From: Mageeibacillus sp. UBA1255
GTDB taxonomy: Bacteria; Bacillota; Clostridia; UBA1212; UBA1255
Assembly: GCA_002308795.1 (NCBI GenBank)
Contig: DBVV01000086.1
Span: forward strand, 1 to 8,694
DNA: 8,694 nucleotides
Direction of reading: 5' to 3'
Positions 1 through 5,027 of the stretch are shown here, piece after piece (position 1 is the first letter of the stretch; each line of letters starts with the position of its first letter). Made by a program: the position numbers and the translations under genes. A model generated the notes under the pieces. The model ran no database searches. It was not told where the DNA came from and saw nothing but the letters and a program-made list of their open reading frames with translations.

Positions 1-93
1 CACTATATTAGTTCGCATTTCGGTCACACGAAATTCTTAGCCATCTATCCGGCTTCGCTGGAGAAAAAAAGAAAGCTTAGAATAATAAAGAAT
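1..93. other. Left-edge non-coding stretch with a short palindrome
   Basis: No convincing gene is seen here. A perfect 6-bp inverted repeat, ATTTCG at 17-22 and CGAAAT at 29-34, encloses a 6-nt loop. The stretch 60-92 is purine-rich and runs up to the terminator hairpin. One plus-strand frame is open from position 1 to a TGA at 94-96, but it has no recognisable protein character. The stretch may be intergenic repeat sequence or the tail of an off-window gene; the sequence does not decide. Confidence 0.35.
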
Positions 94-139
94 TGAGGCG
101 AACCGGAATCCGTGTGATCACTCGGTTCGCCTCATTTTT
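94..139. terminator. Strong intrinsic terminator hairpin, possibly bidirectional
   Basis: A perfect 12-bp stem, TGAGGCGAACCG at 94-105 and CGGTTCGCCTCA at 123-134, encloses a 17-nt loop that itself contains the palindrome GTGATCAC (114-121). On the plus strand a T5 run (135-139) follows directly. On the minus strand the tail reads AATTCTTTATTATT, also A/T-rich. It lies about 70 nt past the stop codon of the minus-strand LamG lipoprotein gene, so it most likely ends the dusB-lipoprotein transcript. It could also stop a plus-strand gene entering from the left. Confidence 0.8.
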
Positions 140-170
140 CAATTCTCAATTATTAATTGTCAATTATAAT
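140..170. repeat. AT-rich CAATT/AATTG repeat tract
   Basis: The tract holds three CAATT units (140-144, 147-151, 161-165) and one inverted AATTG (155-159). The core, 147-159, is an interrupted palindrome (CAATT-ATT-AATTG). On the minus strand it sits between the lipoprotein stop codon and the terminator hairpin. Its role is unknown: it may be part of the terminator region, a protein-binding site or a relic of a small interspersed repeat. Copy number in the genome cannot be judged from one window. Confidence 0.45.
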
Positions 171-205
171 CCGTTCATTGCCGCGCAGCATTCAGTGGCT
201 GTAAA

Positions 206-1135
206 TCAGCCCTCTGGCTGGTAATTCGGATTCGCCTGCACGGTACCCAGAGCCTTGTAGTTTGCCGCAAGTTCTTTCTCGGAAAGCACTCTGTTGTAGA
301 ACCGAATGCCGGTAATGACACCGTGATACGCCTTGTCCGAGGCGGGATGGCCGATGAAGAAATTACCCTGCATCGCTGTGTTCTCGGGGGCATCGACCGA
401 ATCCTGGAATTCGCCGTTGAAGAACAGCTCGACAGTGTCAAGCGACGAGAACGTGACGGCTATTGTCGACGTCTCGCACAGTTCGCGCGCTTCGCCGATC
501 ATCTTCGGACGGGCGCCGATGGCGGTATTGGACTTGAATTCGAGGGAGTTGTCAGCCTGGCGGATGAACAGCGCGAAGTTATCGTTCGTGTCGCTGTTGA
601 GGAAGGTCGCGAAGTTCGAGCCGTCAACGACGAGCCCTGTGATGCAGAACTCTACCGTGTATTCATCGCTGTTGATCAGTTCGGGGATCGAAGCAGGCAG
701 CACGATCTTTACGTTGTCAACGTAGAGCCCTTCGTCGGTCCAGTACGTTTTATCGCCGAGTTTGATGTCAACGATGTCGTTGCCGTTTCCGGAAAGATCC
801 TGCCACGTGGTGCTTTCCTTATTCTGCCCTTCTTCGGTGTTGTAATTGCCCTCATAGAGCGCCACAAGACCTTTCGTCACGTAAGGAATGAGCAGCTTCG
901 TGTTCGGCACTTCCGTCGGAACTTCGGTGGGAGCCTGCGTCGGTGCTTCTGTAGGAGCCTCTGTCGGAGCCTGCGTGGGAGCCTGCGTCGGAGCAGAGGT
1001 CGGTGCGTCAGTTGCGACAGCTTTTTCGGTTGGTTTTTCGGTAGCATTTTCGCCGCCTTCGGGTTTAGCACATGACGCGAACGCGAACAATATGACCATT
1101 GCCAGTATCGCGGAGATCAATTTAAGTATTTTCAT
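206..1135 (-). CDS. LamG/concanavalin A-like lectin-fold surface lipoprotein
   Basis: A 309-residue predicted lipoprotein. Residues 1-21 form a signal peptide (Lys at 2 and 5, then a hydrophobic stretch) ending in a lipobox-like F-A-S-C with Cys22, so it should be lipidated and anchored on the outer face of the membrane. Residues 44-77 are a Thr-Pro stalk of repeated A-P-T-(E/Q) units. From about residue 85 follows one LamG-like jelly-roll domain: W-Q-D-L-S-G-N-G-N-D at 111-120, and a closing G-x-I-T-G-I-R-F-Y-N-R-V-L-S strand at 272-285 followed by E-L-A-A-N-Y, both typical of the Laminin_G_3 type. Such domains usually bind glycans or proteins; no catalytic motif is seen, so a binding role is inferred. 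The ATG start is backed by AAAGGAGG ending 8 nt upstream. The gene begins 34 nt after dusB with no visible promoter or terminator between, so the two are probably cotranscribed. The ligand is unknown. Confidence 0.85.
   Translation of the reverse strand: MKILKLISAILAMVILFAFASCAKPEGGENATEKPTEKAVATDAPTSAPTQAPTQAPTEAPTEAPTQAPTEVPTEVPNTKLLIPYVTKGLVALYEGNYNTEEGQNKESTTWQDLSGNGNDIVDIKLGDKTYWTDEGLYVDNVKIVLPASIPELINSDEYTVEFCITGLVVDGSNFATFLNSDTNDNFALFIRQADNSLEFKSNTAIGARPKMIGEARELCETSTIAVTFSSLDTVELFFNGEFQDSVDAPENTAMQGNFFIGHPASDKAYHGVITGIRFYNRVLSEKELAANYKALGTVQANPNYQPEG
905..1006 (-). repeat. Thr-Pro stalk-encoding minisatellite-like repeat
   Basis: Degenerate 9- to 12-nt units encode A-P-T-(E/Q) repeats in residues 44-77 of the lipoprotein. 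On the plus strand they read as repeated GGAGCCTGCGTCGG-like units. The repeat is in frame, so unit gain or loss would change stalk length without breaking the reading frame. Spacers like this commonly lift a lectin-like domain off the cell surface. Confidence 0.7.
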
Positions 1136-1169
1136 TATTATATCCTCCTTTACGGATAGTCCTATGATT

Positions 1170-2144
1170 CTACTCTTTTATTCCGGAAGTGTCAATCTTC
1201 AGCGCTTCGAAATAGCGCTCGATGATCTGTGCGATCTCGTCCGGCTCATTCGTCTTGCATATCCTGTCGCGCACCGCAGCTGATCCGTGCAGCCCCTTCA
1301 GGTACCAAATCGCATGCTTCCTGAACTCCGAAGCGGCGGTGAAATTACCCTTGAATTCACGAAGCAGATTAAGGTGCTGCTTAATGACAGAAAGACGCTC
1401 GTCATTGTCCGGCCTGCCACCCGTACCGGAGATCAGACGAAACACCCACGGATCACCCATTGCCGCCCTGCCGATCATTAAAGCGTCCGCGCCGCTGACC
1501 GCGAAAGCATTTTGCGCACTTTCCGGGCCGGTAACGTCTCCGCTCAGGATCACCGGGATATTGACCGCGTCTTTAACGCGCCTTGCAACAGTCCAGTCGG
1601 AGTGCCCGGAATAGTATTCTTCACGGTAGCGCCCGTGGACGGCAACAGCAGCGGCTCCTCCTCGCTCGGCGGAGACAGCGCATTCTGGTGCGGTTTCGAC
1701 GCCTGTGTGAAACCCCCGGCGAAGTTTTACGGTTACCGGAACGTCTGAAGCGCGGACAACGGCGTATACGATCTTTTCTATCAGCCCCGGGTCCTGCATG
1801 AGCGCGCTTCCTTCTCCGTTTCCTGTGATCTTGCGCATCGGACAACCCATATTTATATCTATCAGTTTTGCTCCACGGTCTGCGAAGATTTTCGCCGCTT
1901 CTGCCATTACGTCCGGTTCCGAACCGAATATCTGGACACCGACCGGCTGCTCTTCGTCCGTGGTAAGCGCAAGTTCGAAGCTGTTTTTGCTGCGGTAATG
2001 CACGCCTTTCGCGCTGATCATTTCGGTGTATGCGAACCCGGCACCCTGCGCTTTGCAAATGAGCCTGAACGGCAGGTCCGTGACGCCTGCCATGGGGGCA
2101 AGGAATATGTTGTTTTCGAGTTCCAACTTCCCGATCCTGATCAT
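1170..2144 (-). CDS. dusB: tRNA-dihydrouridine synthase, DusB type
   Basis: A 324-residue FMN-dependent enzyme that reduces uridine to dihydrouridine in the D-loop of tRNA, using NAD(P)H, in the cytoplasm. The TIM-barrel signatures are all present: A-P-M-A-G-V-T-D at 16-23 (FMN binding), N-M-G-C-P at 98-102 with the catalytic acid Cys101, V-K-L-R-R-G at 139-144, V-H-G-R at 169-172, G-D-V at 202-204 and I-G-R-A-A-M-G-D-P-W at 224-233. The C-terminal region (about 250-315) fits the helical tRNA-binding domain. Length is normal for DusB and the gene appears intact. The start is supported by GGAG 6 nt before the ATG. The gene is first in a minus-strand unit and is followed at 34 nt by a surface lipoprotein gene. 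In many Bacillota dusB sits near lysS or other housekeeping genes, so this neighbour is less expected. Assignment to the DusB subgroup rather than another Dus is by overall sequence feel. Confidence 0.93.
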   Translation of the reverse strand: MIRIGKLELENNIFLAPMAGVTDLPFRLICKAQGAGFAYTEMISAKGVHYRSKNSFELALTTDEEQPVGVQIFGSEPDVMAEAAKIFADRGAKLIDINMGCPMRKITGNGEGSALMQDPGLIEKIVYAVVRASDVPVTVKLRRGFHTGVETAPECAVSAERGGAAAVAVHGRYREEYYSGHSDWTVARRVKDAVNIPVILSGDVTGPESAQNAFAVSGADALMIGRAAMGDPWVFRLISGTGGRPDNDERLSVIKQHLNLLREFKGNFTAASEFRKHAIWYLKGLHGSAAVRDRICKTNEPDEIAQIIERYFEALKIDTSGIKE

Positions 2145-2192
2145 TTCATTCTCCGCTTACGTTTTGCGCCGCTCGCTCCGGGTGGCAATGTG

Positions 2193-2222
2193 ATTTTACA
2201 TCATTGTCCCGCTTATGTTCAA
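2193..2222 (-). promoter_or_regulatory. Predicted sigma-A promoter for dusB
   Basis: Read on the minus strand, TTGAAC (2217-2222) and TAAAAT (2193-2198) are separated by 18 nt. Transcription would begin near 2186, giving a leader of about 40 nt that contains the GGAG ribosome-binding site at 2151-2154. No operator-like repeat is obvious. Confidence 0.6.
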
Positions 2223-2277
2223 GCCGGAAACATGAAAAGAGATGACGGAAACGGGAAGAGAGCCGAAGGACAGACTC

Positions 2278-2306
2278 TTTTTTTGCGCGCTGATGTGTGG
2301 TATAAT
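2278..2306 (+). promoter_or_regulatory. Extended -10 promoter for the SGNH lipoprotein gene
   Basis: A consensus TATAAT at 2301-2306 is preceded by TGG at 2298-2300, forming an extended -10 element. The best-placed -35 is only a T-rich TTTTTT at 2278-2283 (17-nt spacer), so the extended element probably compensates. Transcription would start near 2313, giving a leader of about 68 nt. The -10 lies about 80 nt from the -35 of the divergent dusB promoter. Confidence 0.6.
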
Positions 2307-2336
2307 CAATATCGATCACATAAGTAAGAAACGCAA

Positions 2337-2353
2337 GGCGGCGATCTGCCGCT
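2337..2353 (+). other. Small GC hairpin in the leader of the SGNH lipoprotein gene
   Basis: GCGGC (2338-2342) pairs with GCCGC (2348-2352) around a 5-nt loop, extendable by one G-U pair. It lies in the predicted 5' leader, about 28 nt before the start codon. No T-run follows, so it is not a terminator. It could affect mRNA stability or may be incidental. Confidence 0.3.
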
Positions 2354-2380
2354 CCGGACCGATCGAAAGAAGGAATCAGA

Positions 2381-3775
2381 ATGAAACGCGAAAAGATGAT
2401 CGATACCAGCGATAAAACGACAGGATCACGCGCAGGCGGGAAAATGATAAAATTGACGTCCTTAATGCTCGCGGCCGTATTGACCGCGCTGACAGTCTTC
2501 GCGGGATGCAACGTCGGACCCGATGCGGGGAACGACCCTAAAAACACGGGAACTGACGTGACCGCAGTACCTGCTGATCCGACAGAAGAACCGGCGGAAG
2601 AGATCGATATGAAAAAATTCCCGCTGTTTATTGACCCTGAACAGGCCGTATACGATTTCGGTGAAAAAGGGAAAGGCAAACACTGGAACAACCCTCCCGT
2701 TTACCGTCCGTACTGGCTCGGAAATATAATTTACCAGGAGACCGTGCTGTGCATTGACGACGGTAAAGAAATATCGGGTCTTCTCCAGTACGCGCCTGTG
2801 AAGATCCTGTCCGTACGCAACGATACGTATACGACGGAATATGTCGAAGGCACCGATTACACCGTAAGCGGGAATAAGATCATCCTGAGCGCCGGAACGA
2901 ACTGCCCGTATCTCACCACCGAAAATCTCAAGGGCAAAAAAATTCCCAAGCCGTACAGAGCCGTTAATTCACTCACTGCGGTGGCCAATATCGACACCGA
3001 TTATTATATGTGGACGGACAATATCTTCTTCACCGAAGGTTCGCTGATCCACGGCCATCAGATCTGCGTGAGTTACGTGTACGACATAAAGGATGCGGAT
3101 ACGTCAGTTTTCGCGGATTACGGCAGCGCAGCCCCGAAATTCCTTGCCAAACTCAAAGCCGGTGAAGACGTGGTCATATCCATCACCGGAGACAGCGTCA
3201 CTGCCGGATGCTCCGCGTCAAGCTATTTCACCCGCCAGCCTTTGATGCCGCAGTTCCCGACGCTTCTTTCGTATGCTCTTAAAGAGGCGTACGACGTCAA
3301 GGCTTCAGTTAAAAACTATGCCGTGGGCGGTACCACCTCAAACGAAGCGGTGTCTACAAAGGTAGCAGATAAGCTCATAAAGGGCAAGTCCGACCTCGTG
3401 CTGATCCATTTCGGCATCAATGATTCCGGTGCTCTTAGCGCAGCGCAGCTCAAGGCAAACGTAAAGAAAGTTGTTGACGCTACGCTCGAGTCGCTCCCTG
3501 AGTGCGAATTCCTTTATATCAAATGCTTCCCGCCGAATCCTGAACTCTATTACGATTCGAAATTCAAGAGCTACTGGAAGGCTGTCGATGAACTCTGCGC
3601 GGAGTACGATTGCTTCTACTCGATTGACCTTTACACTCCCGGCATGAAGATGCTCGAGACCAAGAAATACCTCGACATCACGGGCAACGGCATCAACCAC
3701 CCGAACGATTTCATTGTCCGCTTCTATGCGATGAATCTGATCAATCTGTTCGTGGATTACAGGACGGAAAGCTGA
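2381..3775 (+). CDS. SGNH/GDSL-family esterase-like lipoprotein
   Basis: A 464-residue predicted exported lipoprotein. A hydrophobic segment (about 23-40) ends in F-A-G-C with Cys43 as the lipidation site; a short Thr/Pro/Glu-rich spacer follows (about 50-75). Residues 80-240 look like an accessory beta-rich domain. The SGNH fold starts near 263: block I G-D-S at 270-272 (Ser272 nucleophile), block II A-V-G-G-T-T-S at 314-320, block III F-G-I-N-D at 344-348 (Asn347), block V N-G-I-N-H-P-N-D with His440. Family members deacylate lipids, xylan, pectin or other acetylated glycans; the substrate here is unknown, but a surface polysaccharide deacetylase is plausible. The usual block V Asp, three residues before His, is Gly437. 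The ATG at 2381 has a good Shine-Dalgarno (AAGGA, 6 nt away) but gives a long N-region; Met22 (2444) would give a textbook 22-residue signal peptide with a weaker ribosome site. The next gene begins 11 nt downstream. Confidence 0.85.
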   Translation: MKREKMIDTSDKTTGSRAGGKMIKLTSLMLAAVLTALTVFAGCNVGPDAGNDPKNTGTDVTAVPADPTEEPAEEIDMKKFPLFIDPEQAVYDFGEKGKGKHWNNPPVYRPYWLGNIIYQETVLCIDDGKEISGLLQYAPVKILSVRNDTYTTEYVEGTDYTVSGNKIILSAGTNCPYLTTENLKGKKIPKPYRAVNSLTAVANIDTDYYMWTDNIFFTEGSLIHGHQICVSYVYDIKDADTSVFADYGSAAPKFLAKLKAGEDVVISITGDSVTAGCSASSYFTRQPLMPQFPTLLSYALKEAYDVKASVKNYAVGGTTSNEAVSTKVADKLIKGKSDLVLIHFGINDSGALSAAQLKANVKKVVDATLESLPECEFLYIKCFPPNPELYYDSKFKSYWKAVDELCAEYDCFYSIDLYTPGMKMLETKKYLDITGNGINHPNDFIVRFYAMNLINLFVDYRTES

Positions 3776-3786
3776 CCGGGTCTGAT

Positions 3787-4380
3787 ATGACTGAAACAGA
3801 GAAAGAATCTTTATACCTCCGGAAAGACCGGTACGTCAGCATCGGGATCACGGAAAACGGAAGCCCGGCGGGAACCGTAGGCGTCCCGTGGGAAGTGACG
3901 GCACATGCGTTCAATATGAAGATACCGGACGTGTACATCGCGCCTGAAGATTTGAATGACGAAGCGCTGATGGACAAGATCAGTTCGTTTCACGTGACAG
4001 GCTGCTACGTTTTCACTCCGCTCGACGATTACGGATTTATCGGTAAATTCAAGGATATTATGGATATTTATATCGTCAGGGGCGGGAATCTTAAGGATCT
4101 TTCGTTCCTTTGCGGCCTAGGCGAGTGGATGATGCTTCACGTCGAAGGCGCGCACCTGAATGATCTCGAGCCTATCCGTCTGTCGCTGAAAAGCAGAAAA
4201 ACGACACCTCCGATCAGCTTAAGCTTTTCGGGCTGCACCGTCGGCAATATTTCCGCGCTTTACGGTCTGGATCATATTTCGGAGCTGATAATAACCGGCG
4301 CGGACGACAATGCCGAAACGGCGAGATGGGGTAAAGTCTGTGCGCATACTTTTAAATACCGCAAAACAAGCCGTCAATAA
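3787..4380 (+). CDS. Unknown protein with leucine-rich-repeat-like pattern
   Basis: A 197-residue protein I do not recognise by name. It has no signal peptide or membrane segment, so it is probably cytoplasmic. The C-terminal half shows short hydrophobic strands at regular spacing: I-M-D-I-Y-I-V (91-97), L-K-D-L-S-F-L (102-108), W-M-M-L-H-V-E (114-120), I-S-L-S-F-S-G (143-149) and I-S-E-L-I-I-T-G (164-171), with N-L/H-L-N-D-L turns between. This resembles a short leucine-rich-repeat or related solenoid, which usually mediates protein binding; that is inference. The N-terminal 60 residues are polar and mixed. The gene begins 11 nt after the SGNH lipoprotein and is probably cotranscribed with it. 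Its Shine-Dalgarno is weak, so translation may depend on coupling. The stop codon lies inside one copy of a 14-nt direct repeat, and no terminator is seen before the rimP promoter. It is intact and unlikely to be a chance frame, given length and operon position. Confidence 0.7.
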   Translation: MTETEKESLYLRKDRYVSIGITENGSPAGTVGVPWEVTAHAFNMKIPDVYIAPEDLNDEALMDKISSFHVTGCYVFTPLDDYGFIGKFKDIMDIYIVRGGNLKDLSFLCGLGEWMMLHVEGAHLNDLEPIRLSLKSRKTTPPISLSFSGCTVGNISALYGLDHISELIITGADDNAETARWGKVCAHTFKYRKTSRQ

Positions 4381-4407
4381 ATCGTAAATGGATCAAGCAG
4401 TCAATAA
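4367..4407 (+). repeat. 14-nt direct repeat before the rimP promoter
   Basis: CAAGCCGTCAATAA (4367-4380) and CAAGCAGTCAATAA (4394-4407) match at 13 of 14 bases and start 27 nt apart. The first copy overlaps the stop codon of the preceding gene; the second ends 8 nt before the rimP -35 box. It could be an operator or UP-element-like region, or a small local duplication. Confidence 0.5.
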
Positions 4408-4415
4408 TTTTATGC

Positions 4416-4444
4416 TTGCATTTTGTATGTTTTTGTAGTAAAAT
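4416..4444 (+). promoter_or_regulatory. Predicted sigma-A promoter of the rimP-nusA-ylxR-infB operon
   Basis: TTGCAT (4416-4421) and TAAAAT (4439-4444) are separated by an optimal 17 nt in an A/T-rich surround. Transcription should start near 4451, leaving a leader of about 90 nt before the rimP GTG. The hairpin at 4472-4496 is inside that leader. Confidence 0.75.
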
Positions 4445-4471
4445 ACACACGATCAATTTTTCATGCTAATG

Positions 4472-4502
4472 AAAGAGTGGGAACCCCCCACTCTTTTGTT
4501 TT
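4472..4502 (+). terminator. Leader hairpin with U-rich tail, candidate attenuator upstream of rimP
   Basis: AAAGAGTGGG (4472-4481) pairs perfectly over 10 bp with CCCACTCTTT (4487-4496) across a 5-nt loop. The 3' tail TTTTGTTTT (4494-4502) gives the structure the form of an intrinsic terminator. It begins about 20 nt after the predicted transcription start and ends about 40 nt before the GTG of rimP. It could therefore attenuate the operon; regulation by the operon's own NusA is an attractive but unproven idea. It would also stop read-through from the upstream gene pair, which has no terminator of its own. Confidence 0.65.
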
Positions 4503-4526
4503 GAAAAAGGGTCGCGGCAACAAACG

Positions 4527-4533
4527 AAAGGAG
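4527..4533 (+). promoter_or_regulatory. Ribosome-binding site that sets the rimP start
   Basis: AAAGGAG lies 9 nt before the GTG at 4543. This supports GTG 4543 over the in-frame ATG at 4423, which lies upstream of the predicted transcription start, and over the TTG at 4501, which has no Shine-Dalgarno and overlaps the hairpin tail. Confidence 0.8.
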
Positions 4534-4542
4534 CTGGGTCTG

Positions 4543-4995
4543 GTGGATATTCCGGAACGCGTAAAGCAGATAGCGGAACAAAAAGCCGAAGAACTCGGGC
4601 TGGAACTAATTGACTGCGAATATAAAAAAGAAGGCGGCCGCAGGATATTGAGGCTCTACATCGATAAAAAAGGCGGAGTCGGACTTGACGACTGCGAAGC
4701 CGTGAGCAGGAGCGTAGAACCGGTACTCGACAGCGAAGACTTTATTGACGAAGCGTACACGTTCGAAGTATCGTCGCCCGGACTTGACCGCCCGCTTAAG
4801 ACGGACAGAGACTTTATACGGTACGAAGGCGAAGACGTGGAAGTCGGGCTGTATGCCGCGATAGACGGAAAGAAGAAGTTCACAGGAAAACTGATAGGCA
4901 GAAAAGACGGCGTCGTTTCGATCGACTGCGGCGGACAGACGCTCGAGTTTCAGCAAAAAGACATATCAAAAGTAAAACGCACCATTATTTGGTAG
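4543..4995 (+). CDS. rimP: Ribosome maturation factor RimP
   Basis: A 150-residue protein required for assembly of the 30S ribosomal subunit, acting early in head-domain maturation in the cytoplasm. Two domains fit the family. The N-terminal alpha/beta domain (about 1-80) carries G-R-R-I-L-R-L-Y-I-D at 32-41 and the conserved E-V-S-S-P-G-L-D-R-P-L at 75-85, continuing T-D-R-D-F. The C-terminal SH3-like barrel (about 92-150) includes F-T-G-K-L-I-G at 113-119. Starting at the GTG gives the normal family length; the frame is open further upstream to an ATG at 4423, but that extension would add residues encoded by the promoter and hairpin. It is the first gene of the operon, and nusA follows after 32 nt. 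The neighbour order is the classical one for Bacillota. Confidence 0.93.
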   Translation: MDIPERVKQIAEQKAEELGLELIDCEYKKEGGRRILRLYIDKKGGVGLDDCEAVSRSVEPVLDSEDFIDEAYTFEVSSPGLDRPLKTDRDFIRYEGEDVEVGLYAAIDGKKKFTGKLIGRKDGVVSIDCGGQTLEFQQKDISKVKRTIIW

Positions 4996-5027
4996 TGACT
5001 CATTAATTCAGAGGAGGATTCATCAAA

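Noticed and set aside
1..96. C-terminal end of a plus-strand gene entering from the left
   Set aside because: One frame is open to a TGA at 94-96, but 31 codons without recognisable character are weak evidence, and the stretch also holds a palindrome. It is left as undecided non-coding sequence.
323..1075. A 250-codon plus-strand open frame antisense to the LamG lipoprotein
   Set aside because: It lies wholly over a well-supported minus-strand gene with signal peptide, Shine-Dalgarno and LamG motifs. Its translation has arginine/phenylalanine-rich runs with no domain character, and no ribosome site was seen.
4472..4502. A riboswitch or T-box in the rimP leader
   Set aside because: The leader is only about 90 nt with a single simple hairpin and shows no T-box sequence or multi-helix aptamer. 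An attenuator or terminator is the simplest reading.
4423..4542. N-terminal extension of RimP from the ATG at 4423
   Set aside because: It would be encoded by the promoter -10 box and the leader hairpin, has no Shine-Dalgarno, and makes the protein about 40 residues longer than the family. GTG 4543 with AAAGGAG fits better.
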